From positions 310,001-374,000 of the forward strand of contig NZ_FOYI01000001.1 of assembly GCF_900116005.1 (NCBI RefSeq): a stretch of 64,000 nt of DNA. The letters run 5' to 3'. This document shows, piece by piece, positions 8,389 through 16,590 of the stretch. A model generated the notes under the pieces. That model worked only from the letters and a program-made list of their open reading frames with translations, had not been told where the DNA came from and did not search any database. The first letter of the stretch is position 1, and each line of letters starts with the position of its first letter. Source of the stretch: Poseidonocella sedimentorum (lineage in GTDB: Bacteria > Pseudomonadota > Alphaproteobacteria > Rhodobacterales > Rhodobacteraceae). The position numbers and the translations under genes were made by a program.

Positions 8389-9312
8389 ATGACAACCGCC
8401 CCCGCACCCGCCGCATCGCCAACCTATCGCCCGCTCGCCGGGATCGGCTGGATGCTGCTGACGGGCCTGTGTTTCGTGGCGGTCAACGTGCTGGTGAAAT
8501 TCCTCGGCCCTCGCGTCCCCGCGCCGCAGGCGGCCTTCCTGCGCTTCCTGTTCGGGCTCGTTTTCTTGCTGCCGATGTGGCCGGTGCTGCGAGATCTGCG
8601 GCCCACCGCGCGGCAATGGCGGCTCATCGCCGGGCGCGGGGTGGTCCATACCGGGGCGGTGACGCTGTGGTTCTTCGCCATGACCCGGATCCCGCTCGCC
8701 GATGTCAATGCGATGAACTACATGACGCCGATATACGTCACGATCGGTGCGGCGCTCTTCCTCGGCGAAACACTCGCGACGCGCCGCATCATCGCCATTG
8801 GCGTGGCGCTTGTCGGCGCGCTTATCATCCTGCGGCCCGGGTTCCGCGAAATCGGACCGGGCCACATGGCGATGCTCGGCAGCTCGGTGTTCTTCGGTGC
8901 GTCCTTCCTGAGTGGCAAGCTGCTGGCGGATGACCTGTCGCCCGCGGTCGTCGTGGCCGCTCTGTCGCTCGCGGTGACGATCGGCATGGCGCCGCTCGCG
9001 ATCATGGTCTGGCAGCCGGTGACCCTGCACGACGGGCTGCTGCTCTTTGCGGTCGCAAGCTGCGCCACGCTCGGCCACTACACCATGACCCGCGCCTTCA
9101 AGCTCGCGCCCGTGACCATCACCCAACCGGTCACCTTCCTCCAGCTCGTCTGGGCCACGCTCTTCGGCGTCTTCCTCTTCCACGAGGCGGTCGACGGCTT
9201 CGTGCTGCTCGGCGGCGGGATCATCATCGCGGCGGTGAGTTTCATCACCTGGCGCGAGGCGAAAGCCAAACGCCGCGCCACCACGCCGCCGGTGCCCGCG
9301 ACCAAACTTTGA
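8389..9312 (+). CDS. DMT-superfamily transporter with EamA domains
   Basis: 307-residue membrane protein with ten predicted hydrophobic helices arranged as two EamA repeats (first repeat around residues 16-150, second around 160-295). A basic tail (REAKAKRRA) lies in the cytoplasm. EamA carriers export metabolites such as amino acids, riboflavin or nucleotide-sugar precursors; the substrate cannot be told from sequence. I chose the ATG at 8389 since the reading frame upstream overlaps the argO-like gene without membrane character. Confidence 0.8.
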   Translation: MTTAPAPAASPTYRPLAGIGWMLLTGLCFVAVNVLVKFLGPRVPAPQAAFLRFLFGLVFLLPMWPVLRDLRPTARQWRLIAGRGVVHTGAVTLWFFAMTRIPLADVNAMNYMTPIYVTIGAALFLGETLATRRIIAIGVALVGALIILRPGFREIGPGHMAMLGSSVFFGASFLSGKLLADDLSPAVVVAALSLAVTIGMAPLAIMVWQPVTLHDGLLLFAVASCATLGHYTMTRAFKLAPVTITQPVTFLQLVWATLFGVFLFHEAVDGFVLLGGGIIIAAVSFITWREAKAKRRATTPPVPATKL

Positions 9313-9357
9313 CCACCCGCGGTTGCGGACCGGTCGCGCCGGGCGTATGTTCAGCAT

Positions 9358-10032
9358 ATGTTCATAAAATTTTGTCCGTGCCGCCCCCTCGCGATTCTCG
9401 CGCTCATTGTCCTTGCCGCCTGCGATCCGCAGGCCCCGGCGGCCGAGGGGCGCGCGCAGGTGACCGATGGCGATACCCTGACCGTCGCCGGCGAGAAGGT
9501 CCGCCTGCACGGCATCGACGCGCCGGAAATGAAGCAGACCTGCGACCGCGACGGCCGCGCCTGGGCCTGCGGCACCTGGGCGCGCGACATGCTCCGCGCG
9601 CTGGTCCGGCAGGGGCCGGTACGCTGCGTCGAGACCGACAGGGATCGCTATGGCCGCATGGTCGCCGTCTGCTACGCGGGCGAGAACGACATCGGCGCGC
9701 AGATGGTCCGCCTCGGGGCCGCGCGCGCCTACCTGCAATATTCCCACGATTACGTCGGGCTGGAAAAACAGGCCGCACTGGACGAGGCCGGCCTCTGGTC
9801 AACCTCGTTCGAGAACCCGTGGGACTGGCGCGCGCGCCCGGCGCTGAGCGCCTCCGCCCCGGCGCCAGAGGGGTGCCCGATCAAGGGCAACATCTCCAAA
9901 TCAGGCCAGATCTATCACATGCCGGGCCAGGCCGATTACCACCGCACCTCGATCAACACGAGCCGCGGCGAGCGCTGGTTCTGCTCCGAGGCCGAAGCGA
10001 TGGCCGCCGGTTGGCGCCGCGCGCGCAGGTGA
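9358..10032 (+). CDS. Secreted thermonuclease-family (SNase-like) lipoprotein
   Basis: 224 residues. The first 22 are a lipoprotein signal ending in the lipobox LAAC (C22). A staphylococcal-nuclease-like domain follows with VTDGDTLTV, the catalytic-site strand KVRLHGIDAPE, and DRDRYGRMVA; a second module (residues ~170-224) holds paired cysteines and an IYHMPGQADY motif. These proteins are Ca-dependent nucleases or close relatives tethered on the periplasmic side. The IYHMPGQ-containing tail is common in alphaproteobacterial homologues and probably aids binding; its function is not established. Confidence 0.85.
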   Translation: MFIKFCPCRPLAILALIVLAACDPQAPAAEGRAQVTDGDTLTVAGEKVRLHGIDAPEMKQTCDRDGRAWACGTWARDMLRALVRQGPVRCVETDRDRYGRMVAVCYAGENDIGAQMVRLGAARAYLQYSHDYVGLEKQAALDEAGLWSTSFENPWDWRARPALSASAPAPEGCPIKGNISKSGQIYHMPGQADYHRTSINTSRGERWFCSEAEAMAAGWRRARR

Positions 10033-10084
10033 TCTGCATTTGCGCAGATTGGCAGGGCGTGGCGCGCGCGCTAGGTGAGACGCC

Positions 10085-10651
10085 ATGACAGCCGATCTCA
10101 AGCTGGAGACCCGCAAGGGCTTGCCCGAGCACCTGCGCGTGCTGGCGGAGAAATACCCCGCGCCCACATGGGCCGCGCATCCCAATTTCAACGATCTGAC
10201 GAGCTTCTGGCTGGAGCGGCACCTGATGTTCCGGCAGTTGCTCGACAAGATGATCGCCGATGCCGAGGTCGCGCTCGACGGCGCGCCGGGCCCGCGCTTC
10301 GGGGCGGAGCTGTCGCGCTATGGCGGGTTTTTCCTCAACCAGCTCCATCATCACCACATGATCGAAGACGACCACTATTTCCCCCAGTTCACCGCGCTCG
10401 ACGCCCGGCTGGAACGGGGGTTCGAGATCCTCGACGCCGACCACCACGCGCTCGATGCCCATATCCGCGATTTCGGCCAGCACACCAATGCGGTGCTCGC
10501 GGCCCTTCAGGCGCCTGGCGACAAGCGCACGGCACTCGGACGGCTGCACGAGGTGCAGGAGGATTTCCGCAAATTCCTCCACCGTCATTTGACGGACGAG
10601 GAGGAAATCATCGTGCCGCTGATCCTCGAATATGGGCCGGACATGCAGTGA
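10085..10651 (+). CDS. Hemerythrin HHE-domain protein
   Basis: 188-residue soluble protein with the histidine/glutamate ligands of a four-helix hemerythrin-like bundle: an RHLMFRQ helix, LHHHHMIEDDHYFPQF, DADHHALDAHI, and HRHLTDEEEIIVPL near the C-terminus. HHE proteins bind a di-iron centre and are linked to oxygen or nitric oxide sensing and iron-sulfur repair. No regulator or redox partner adjoins it, so the role here is open. It converges on the pccR gene downstream. Confidence 0.85.
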   Translation: MTADLKLETRKGLPEHLRVLAEKYPAPTWAAHPNFNDLTSFWLERHLMFRQLLDKMIADAEVALDGAPGPRFGAELSRYGGFFLNQLHHHHMIEDDHYFPQFTALDARLERGFEILDADHHALDAHIRDFGQHTNAVLAALQAPGDKRTALGRLHEVQEDFRKFLHRHLTDEEEIIVPLILEYGPDMQ

Positions 10652-10697
10652 GCCTCTTGGGCTCTGCTGAGCATTGGGCATATCAGGCCTTGGGACT

Positions 10698-12113
10698 TCA
10701 GCGTTCGACCTCGTAGGGCAAGACGCCGCGGTTGAGCGGATCGACCCTGATCCGGCGTTCGAGCGGCGGCACCGAGCGCTGGTGGCAGGCCACGCGCTCG
10801 CAGATCCGGCAGGAGATTCCGATTGGCTCAAAGGCCGATTGCCGGGCGAGGTCGAGCCCGTCGGCGTAGACGAGCTGCGGCGCGTGTGCGATTTCGCAGC
10901 CAAGCGCGATGGCGAAGCGACGCACCGGGGCGCCGAAGTGGCCGCCGCTGCGCGAGACATCCCGCGCGATGCTCAGGTAGCGCACCCCGTCAGGCGTCTC
11001 GGCCAGTTGGCGCAGGAACCGGCCCGGCGTCTCGAAGGCGCTGTGCACATTCCACAAGGGACAGGCTCCGCCGTAGCGCGCGAACTGCAGCCGCGTTGCC
11101 GAGTGGCGTTTGGTGATCGTCCCGGCCTGATCGACCCGCACGAAGAAGAACGGCAGGCCCTTGGCCCCCGGGCGCTGGAGCGTCGAGAGCCGGTGCGCCA
11201 CCTGTTCGATCGAGGCGCCGAAGCGCGCGGCGAGCAGTTCAAGATCGTGCCGGAAATGTTTGGCCTCATTAAGAAAGCGACCGTAGGGCAACAGCGCGGC
11301 CCCGGCGAAATAATTGGCGAGCCCGATCTCGGCGATGGCGCGCGCGGCGGGGCTCTGGAACCGGGCGAGGTCGAGCGTCGCGCCGATCAACTTGGCCTGC
11401 GAAGTCAGCGCGAGGTGCAGCAGGATCTGGAACGTGCGGGTCTCGGGCGGCGCGTGGGCGGAGACGCTGAGCGTCGCGGTGCTCGGCTCGAAGCGGCGCA
11501 GGGCCGGCATCGGCTCCAGCTTGACCCGGACGCCCCGGCCCGCCAGCACCGCGCGGGCGTGATCCTCCAGCGACTGCCCCGGCGGCACCTCGGCGGCAAA
11601 GCGCTCCGCCGCGCGGTCGACCGCGTCAATGTAATTGTCGCAATAGTGGAAGAAATCGCGCACCTCCTCCCAGGGCGAGAGCCCCGCGCGCGTCTCGTCG
11701 CGCCCGAGCGCCTCGTCGAGCGAGGCGAGCCGCTCATGGGTGTCGCGATAGGCGCGGTGCAGTTCGAGGAAGGCGCGGGCGAGGGCGGGGGCGTTGGAGG
11801 CGATGAGGCGCAGGTCCTGCGGCTGCGGCGCGCCGGTCTCCGTCAGCTCGGCAAAGAGCGGATCGCCAAGCGCTTCGCTGAGGTCCGAGACCACCCGGTC
11901 CGCCTCGCCCGCGCCGATCTGGGTGACGTCGAAGCCGAACTCCTGCGCCAGCGCGACAAGCACCGACGAGCTCACCGGCCGGTGGTTGTTTTCCATCTGG
12001 TTGAGATAGGGCAGGGAGATGCCAAGCTGTTTGGCAAAGGCCTTCTGCGTCAGGCCGATCCGGGTGCGCGTCTCGCGCAGCTTGGCCCCGGCGTAGAGTT
12101 TCGTGACGGCCAT
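10698..12113 (-). CDS. pccR: Short-chain fatty acyl-CoA regulator (PccR/ScfR family)
   Basis: 471-residue regulator: an Xre-type helix-turn-helix at residues ~10-60 (TRIGLTQKAFAKQLGISLPYLNQMENN), a long ImmA/IrrE-like middle and a cysteine-bearing C-terminal block (GISCRICERVACHQR). This architecture defines ScfR regulators such as RamB, MccR and PccR. In Rhodobacter sphaeroides, PccR activates pccB in response to propionyl-CoA metabolism through paired TTTGCAAA sites. Here the gene adjoins pccB, pccA and mcm, and TTTGCAAA occurs twice just upstream of its own start. I chose the ATG at 12113 because GAGGGG precedes it; the ATG at 12128 has no ribosome binding site. Confidence 0.88.
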   Translation of the reverse strand: MAVTKLYAGAKLRETRTRIGLTQKAFAKQLGISLPYLNQMENNHRPVSSSVLVALAQEFGFDVTQIGAGEADRVVSDLSEALGDPLFAELTETGAPQPQDLRLIASNAPALARAFLELHRAYRDTHERLASLDEALGRDETRAGLSPWEEVRDFFHYCDNYIDAVDRAAERFAAEVPPGQSLEDHARAVLAGRGVRVKLEPMPALRRFEPSTATLSVSAHAPPETRTFQILLHLALTSQAKLIGATLDLARFQSPAARAIAEIGLANYFAGAALLPYGRFLNEAKHFRHDLELLAARFGASIEQVAHRLSTLQRPGAKGLPFFFVRVDQAGTITKRHSATRLQFARYGGACPLWNVHSAFETPGRFLRQLAETPDGVRYLSIARDVSRSGGHFGAPVRRFAIALGCEIAHAPQLVYADGLDLARQSAFEPIGISCRICERVACHQRSVPPLERRIRVDPLNRGVLPYEVER

Positions 12114-12131
12114 CGGCGCCCCTCGCATCAG

Positions 12132-12160
12132 TTTGCAAAGGTGTTTCTAGCCTTTGCAAA
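12132..12160. promoter_or_regulatory. Paired TTTGCAAA operators upstream of pccR
   Basis: TTTGCAAA occurs at 12132-12139 and again at 12153-12160, centre to centre 21 bp (two helical turns), beginning 19 bases upstream of the pccR start. The octamer is the half-site reported for PccR in R. sphaeroides, where the copies are four bases apart. The wider spacing here is odd. Autoregulation is inferred. Confidence 0.7.
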
Positions 12161-12181
12161 CACTCCGGGCAAGATGGGCGC

Positions 12182-13414
12182 CTAGGCCCAGTCCTCCGCC
12201 GCGACCTGACGTTCGCGCGCGCGGGCGTAGCCGGCCGAGGCGATCCCCGCCGAGGCGCTGGCGAGCATGATCCACAGCAGCGGCCAGGCGCCCGTGCCCT
12301 CGCCGAGCATCGCCCCCGCGAGCGCCGAGAGCGCCGCGCCGCCGCCGATCATGATCGATCCGCCCAGCCCGCTTGCGCTGCCCGCGAGGCGCGGGCGCAC
12401 CGAGAGCATCGCCGCGGTCGCGTTGGGGATGGTCATGCCGTTGCCGAGGCCGATGAAGGTCATCGGGGCGAAGAAGGCCAGAGCGCTGCCGTAGCCGAGG
12501 GCGAAGAGCACAATCGCGATCACCACCCCGAGCGCCGCGAGCGACGAGCCCCAGGCGATCATCCGGTTGATGCCGAGCGAGGTGCTGAACCGCCCCGAGA
12601 TGCCGTTGCCGACGAGGTAGCCCACCGCGGGGGCGCCGAAATAGAGGCCGAGCGTGCGCGGATCGAGGCCGAAGACCTCCGTGCCGACGAAAGGCGCGCC
12701 GCCGAGATAGGCGAAGAAGGCGCCCGAGGCGAAGGCGTTGGTCAGCGAGAAGGCCCAGAACCGTTGCGAGCGGAAGAGCTCGGGGTATTCGCTGAACTGG
12801 CGGCCGAGCGAGAGGGTTGAGGGTGTTGCGGTCTCGCCCTGATCGAAGAAGGTGAGGGCGAAAAGGAAGAGCCCCATCGCCATCAGGGCCCAGAAATTCG
12901 CCTGCCACCCCGACAGCTCGTCAAGGAACCCGCCGAGCACCGGCGCGAGCATCGGCACGATGGACATGCCCATGGTCACGTAGCCGATCATCGAGGCCGC
13001 CCGTTCGCCCGGCACCATGTCGCGCACGATTGCGCGCGAGAGCACCATGCCCACCGCGCTCACCGCCTGGCACATGCGGAACGCGAGGAACACCTCGACC
13101 GAGGGCGCGTGGATGCAGCCGAACGTGGCGAGCACGAAGAGGAAGATCCCCCCCAGCATGATCGGGCGGCGCCCGTATTTGTCGGAGATCGGGCCGATGA
13201 TGAGTTGGAGCACCGCGATGCAAGCGAGATAGAGCGCGACCGAGAGCTGCATGATCCCGTAATCGGTGTCGAAATGCTCGGTCATCCGGGGCAGGGACGG
13301 CAGGAAGATGTTCATCGACATGGCCGAGAATCCGGCCAGGAGAACGAGCGTTATGATATGCGGCGGGGTGGTGCGATCCAATAGCCGCACGGACGGTCTG
13401 TCTGTCATGCGCAA
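12182..13414 (-). CDS. Bcr/CflA-family multidrug efflux MFS transporter
   Basis: About 410 residues with twelve transmembrane segments. The MFS motif A region (GPISDKYGRRPIMLGG) and the antiporter motif C-like stretch (GYVTMGMSIVPMLAPVLGG) place it in the Bcr/CflA drug:proton antiporter subfamily. It starts at 13414 or at the internal ATG two codons later (13408); both lie beyond the 200-bp gap shared with pccB. It sits between pccR and pccB on the pccR strand. Whether it belongs to the propionate regulon is not evident. Confidence 0.85.
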   Translation of the reverse strand: MRMTDRPSVRLLDRTTPPHIITLVLLAGFSAMSMNIFLPSLPRMTEHFDTDYGIMQLSVALYLACIAVLQLIIGPISDKYGRRPIMLGGIFLFVLATFGCIHAPSVEVFLAFRMCQAVSAVGMVLSRAIVRDMVPGERAASMIGYVTMGMSIVPMLAPVLGGFLDELSGWQANFWALMAMGLFLFALTFFDQGETATPSTLSLGRQFSEYPELFRSQRFWAFSLTNAFASGAFFAYLGGAPFVGTEVFGLDPRTLGLYFGAPAVGYLVGNGISGRFSTSLGINRMIAWGSSLAALGVVIAIVLFALGYGSALAFFAPMTFIGLGNGMTIPNATAAMLSVRPRLAGSASGLGGSIMIGGGAALSALAGAMLGEGTGAWPLLWIMLASASAGIASAGYARARERQVAAEDWA

Positions 13415-13528
13415 GTGCTACGCCCCGCGCCGGAGATTGTCTACCTGCGCCGTGGCGGTGACGCGGATTTGATCGCCCGGCGGGGAGGGAGGGGTGGTTA
13501 GCGGATTAGCAATTAGCCAGACGCCCGC

Positions 13529-13545
13529 TTTGCAAACTTCGCAGA
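13529..13545. promoter_or_regulatory. Candidate PccR site upstream of pccB
   Basis: A perfect TTTGCAAA at 13529-13536 lies 81 bases ahead of the pccB start. It is followed by TTCGCAGA (13538-13545), a two-mismatch copy. The palindromic octamer is rare in such GC-rich DNA and matches the known PccR half-site; the partner half-site is degenerate compared with R. sphaeroides. Confidence 0.6.
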
Positions 13546-13616
13546 TTTTCCGAAAATCGCTTTGTTTTGCGGCCCCGATCCAGTACCGCTGAGGCGCGTT
13601 AGACGAAAGGACGGCC

Positions 13617-15149
13617 ATGAACCGGATCGTAGACGAGCTTGAAACCCTGCGCGATGCGGCGCGGCTCGGCGGCGGGCAGCGGCGGATCGATGCCCAGCAC
13701 GGCAAGGGCAAGCTCACCGCGCGCGAGCGGATCGAGCTTCTGCTCGACGAGGGCAGCTTCGAAGAGTTCGACATGTTCAAGGCCCATCGCTGCACCGAAT
13801 TCGGAATGCAGGACAACCGCCCCCATGGCGACGGCGTGGTGACCGGCTGGGGGACGATCAACGGCCGCATGGTCTATGTCTTTTCGCAGGATTTCACCGT
13901 CTTCGGCGGCTCGCTCTCCGAGACCAACGCCGAAAAGATATGCAAGATCATGGACATGGCCGTCCAGAACGGCGCGCCGGTCATCGGCATCAATGACAGC
14001 GGCGGCGCGCGGATTCAGGAGGGGGTCGCCTCGCTCGCGGGCTATGCCGAGGTGTTCCAGCGCAACGTGATGGCCTCCGGCGTGGTGCCGCAGATCTCGC
14101 TCATCATGGGCCCCTGCGCCGGCGGGGCGGTCTATTCGCCCGCGATGACCGACTTCATCTTCATGGTGAAGGACAGCTCCTACATGTTCGTGACCGGCCC
14201 CGACGTGGTCAAGACGGTGACGAACGAGCAGGTCAGCGCGGAAGAGCTTGGCGGCGCCTCGACCCACACCCGCAAATCCTCCGTCGCCGACGGGGCGTTC
14301 GAGAACGATGTCGAAGCGCTCGCCGAGGTGCGCCGGCTGGTCGATTTCCTGCCCCTCAACAACCGCGAGAAGCCGCCCGTGCGGCCCTTCTTCGACGCCC
14401 CCGACCGGGTGGAGATGAGCCTCGATACGCTGATCCCAGAAAACCCCAACACGCCCTATGATATGAAGGAACTGATCCTGAAGATCGCCGACGAGGGCGA
14501 TTTCTATGAGATCCAGGAGGAGTACGCCAAGAACATCATTACCGGCTTCATCCGGCTCGAAGGGCGGACGGTGGGCGTTGTGGCCAATCAGCCGATGGTG
14601 CTTGCTGGCTGTCTCGATATCGATTCAAGCCGCAAGGCCGCGCGGTTCGTGCGGTTTTGCGATGCGTTCGAGATCCCGATCCTGACGCTTGTCGATGTGC
14701 CCGGGTTCCTGCCGGGGACGAGTCAGGAATTTGGCGGGGTGATCAAGCACGGCGCGAAACTGCTCTTTGCCTATGGCGAGGCGACGGTGCCCAAGGTCAC
14801 GGTCATCACGCGCAAGGCCTATGGCGGGGCCTATGACGTGATGTCGTCCAAGCATTTGCGCGGCGATTTCAACTATGCCTGGCCCACGGCGGAGATCGCT
14901 GTGATGGGCGCGAAAGGGGCGGTAGAGATTCTCTATCGGTCCGAATTGGGCGAGGCTGAGAAAATTGCGCAGCGGACGGCGGATTACGAAGATCGTTTCG
15001 CCAACCCCTTCGTGGCGGCCGAGCGGGGCTTCATCGATGAGGTGATTCTCCCCCATTCGACGCGGCGCCGGGTGGCCCGCGCCTTTGCCTCGCTGCGCGG
15101 AAAGTCTCTGTCCAACCCATGGAAAAAACACGACAATATCCCGCTCTGA
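13617..15149 (+). CDS. pccB: Propionyl-CoA carboxylase beta subunit (carboxyltransferase)
   Basis: 510-residue carboxyltransferase subunit, matching the family length. It moves CO2 from carboxybiotin to propionyl-CoA, giving (S)-methylmalonyl-CoA. The two crotonase-like halves are visible: an N-terminal acyl-CoA-binding half ([13 protein letters not shown], then [13 protein letters not shown]) and a C-terminal half with the carboxybiotin site ([13 protein letters not shown], then [12 protein letters not shown]). AAAGGA precedes the ATG. Works with pccA (2.9 kb downstream) and Mcm in the methylmalonyl-CoA pathway, also needed for the ethylmalonyl-CoA cycle where present. A PccR-type site lies upstream. 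Confidence 0.95.
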   Translation: MNRIVDELETLRDAARLGGGQRRIDAQHGKGKLTARERIELLLDEGSFEEFDMFKAHRCTEFGMQDNRPHGDGVVTGWGTINGRMVYVFSQDFTVFGGSLSETNAEKICKIMDMAVQNGAPVIGINDSGGARIQEGVASLAGYAEVFQRNVMASGVVPQISLIMGPCAGGAVYSPAMTDFIFMVKDSSYMFVTGPDVVKTVTNEQVSAEELGGASTHTRKSSVADGAFENDVEALAEVRRLVDFLPLNNREKPPVRPFFDAPDRVEMSLDTLIPENPNTPYDMKELILKIADEGDFYEIQEEYAKNIITGFIRLEGRTVGVVANQPMVLAGCLDIDSSRKAARFVRFCDAFEIPILTLVDVPGFLPGTSQEFGGVIKHGAKLLFAYGEATVPKVTVITRKAYGGAYDVMSSKHLRGDFNYAWPTAEIAVMGAKGAVEILYRSELGEAEKIAQRTADYEDRFANPFVAAERGFIDEVILPHSTRRRVARAFASLRGKSLSNPWKKHDNIPL

Positions 15150-15240
15150 CAGATTACGGCCAGCGCCGTCCGGGCGCGCGGCCAATGCGCTGCGGTGGGC
15201 GGGCCGGGCCGCGTCGGGCGATCAGGGAAAGGTAAGGGCA

Positions 15241-15288
15241 ATGTTTAAATTTCGCTACATTCTTGTGCAGACTGTTGACTTATCATGA
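15241..15288 (+). CDS. Possible 15-residue leader peptide overlapping the next gene
   Basis: An ATG at 15241 preceded by AAAGGTAAGGG (a good ribosome binding site) opens a 15-codon frame (MFKFRYILVQTVDLS) whose TGA lies within the ATGATG that starts the next gene. The following gene has no ribosome binding site of its own, so ribosomes finishing this peptide could reinitiate on it. Too short to judge by coding statistics; it may instead reflect a wrong start or a frameshift in the neighbour. Confidence 0.35.
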   Translation: MFKFRYILVQTVDLS

Positions 15289-15707
15289 TGCTTGCGCATG
15301 AATTCAGCCATTGGCGCTACGGATTTGCCGCAATCGGAGGGATCCTTTGGGGGATGGCGGCCACAGCTGACGGGGAGGAGGAGGCCCTCGCTGTGCCCTC
15401 CGGCCAATTTCTTCAAGTGTCCGAGGTGATTGACGAGCCGCTGCCGTCCGGCGGCCTGCGCTCAAGATGGCGTTTTGTCGCGCCCGGGATGACCTCGACC
15501 ACCTTTGCCCGACTGGAACCCGATTTCGCGCATCTGTGCGAGCATCTGGCCCTGCCCGCCTTGCGCGCGCGCGGGCTGCGCCCCACCGAAATTGTCATTT
15601 CCATTGCCGACCGCGATGTGGTCTTCGGGGTATCCGATCCCGAGGCCGTCCAATTCTTCGAGGCCTTCCGCGTCGAGGGCGGGCGGTGCCAGTGGTCGTT
15701 TTACTGA
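15285..15707 (+). CDS. Conserved Rhodobacterales protein of the pcc locus (DUF6497-like)
   Basis: 140 residues: a hydrophobic N-terminus resembling a signal peptide (FAAIGGILWGMAATA), then a compact domain with FVAPGM, HLCEHLALPALRARG, IVISIADRDVVFGVSDPEAVQFFEAFR and an ending CQWSFY. I recognise this as the small protein commonly found between pccB and pccA in Rhodobacterales, sometimes mislabelled acetolactate synthase; I believe it is the DUF6497 family, but that is from memory. Function unknown. It starts within an overlap with a tiny upstream frame and lacks its own ribosome binding site. Confidence 0.6.
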   Translation: MMLAHEFSHWRYGFAAIGGILWGMAATADGEEEALAVPSGQFLQVSEVIDEPLPSGGLRSRWRFVAPGMTSTTFARLEPDFAHLCEHLALPALRARGLRPTEIVISIADRDVVFGVSDPEAVQFFEAFRVEGGRCQWSFY

Positions 15708-15731
15708 AGCGCCGGGGAAGGACATGAACCG

Positions 15732-16094
15732 ATGATCAAGCACCGTGGATTTCCGGGCCGTCTGCCCGGCTCCGATTTCCAGTTCACCCTGCGCCGCGCA
15801 AATCCCAAGGGCGCGACCAGGCTCGTCGCGCGGGAGCGGTTTCGCGATCGCAAACCCGCCGATCGCCGGGCCGACGCGGCCTTCATGGCGGCGCTCTGGG
15901 AGCAGTTCGGAGAGGAGCCCTTCGAGCGGGGCAATCTCGATGCGGGGCGGCTCTCATGGCTCTTCGGGCGCGAGGTGATCGCGGCGGAGGATCCGTTTGA
16001 TCCCGAGAGCTACGAGGCGCTTTTGCGGATCGACGTGGCGCGGGCGCGCGCGAGCTTTCCCGACGCGATGGACGCGCCGGAGGATTGGGGATGA
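15732..16094 (+). CDS. Hypothetical protein of the pcc locus
   Basis: 120-residue soluble protein, rich in arginine and aspartate, with no signal peptide or membrane segment. Readable landmarks are an N-terminal GFPGRLPGSDFQFTLRR stretch and a central ALWEQFGEEPFERGNLDAGRL. I do not recognise a named domain. It lies 24 bases after the preceding small gene in the same orientation, inside the block between pccB and pccA. The frame is uninterrupted and codon use is like its neighbours, so it is probably a real gene. Confidence 0.6.
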   Translation: MIKHRGFPGRLPGSDFQFTLRRANPKGATRLVARERFRDRKPADRRADAAFMAALWEQFGEEPFERGNLDAGRLSWLFGREVIAAEDPFDPESYEALLRIDVARARASFPDAMDAPEDWG

Positions 16095-16233
16095 TGCCCC
16101 GGCCCGCGCCCTTGCCTGAGCGGGTTTGCGCTCACGCCCGGCCCTCCGGCGGCGGGCCGGTTGCGCGGGGCGCGGGCTCTGGCACTCTGCTTTCGCCGCG
16201 CGCGGCGGCAGGACCCAACACAGGAGCAGGATC

Positions 16234-16452
16234 ATGGCACATTCGAAACAGATCATCGCGCGGATTGCGCTTTTGGGCGCGCTTGTCGGGCTCGCCGGGT
16301 GCGGCGACACGATGGGCGAGCAGCTCATCTACGGCGCGGCCGCTGGCGCCGGCGCAGCCGTGGCCACGGATGGCGACATCGCGACCGGCGCGGTTGTCGG
16401 GGCGGGCGCCAACGCGGCCTATTGCCAGACCAATCCCGGCGCCTGCAACTGA
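16234..16452 (+). CDS. Small lipoprotein with glycine/alanine-rich tail
   Basis: 72 residues. A lipoprotein signal ends in LAGC (C near residue 22); the mature part is mostly the repetitive AAAGAGAAVATDGDIATGAVVGAGANAAY, closing with YCQTNPGACN. The glycine-zipper-like pattern recalls small outer membrane or inner membrane anchored lipoproteins. I chose the ATG at 16234, which follows AGGAGCAGG; the longer frame has arginine-rich non-signal sequence. A strong intrinsic terminator follows, so its transcript stops before pccA. Confidence 0.7.
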   Translation: MAHSKQIIARIALLGALVGLAGCGDTMGEQLIYGAAAGAGAAVATDGDIATGAVVGAGANAAYCQTNPGACN

Positions 16453-16498
16453 TGCAGGCTCGGCGGCCCCGGGCCGCCCGAGCGAGACGATTTCGAGA

Positions 16499-16530
16499 CC
16501 ATCGGGGCCCGCCGCCCCGGTGGTTTTTTT
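16499..16530 (+). terminator. Strong intrinsic terminator between the lipoprotein gene and pccA
   Basis: A ten-pair stem, 16499-16508 with 16514-16523 (one G-U), has a five-base loop and is followed by seven T (16524-16530). It should separate the upstream small genes from pccA transcriptionally. Confidence 0.88.
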
Positions 16531-16590
16531 CCGCCCGGCCCGCCGCTGGCGGGGCCCGAGCCAGACGATGCCAGCCGTAGGGGGACGCCC

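Noticed and set aside
10698-12185. Long plus-strand open frames opposite pccR, and many other long frames opposite real genes
   Set aside because: Mirror frames of high-GC codon use; the opposite strand has clear domain motifs.
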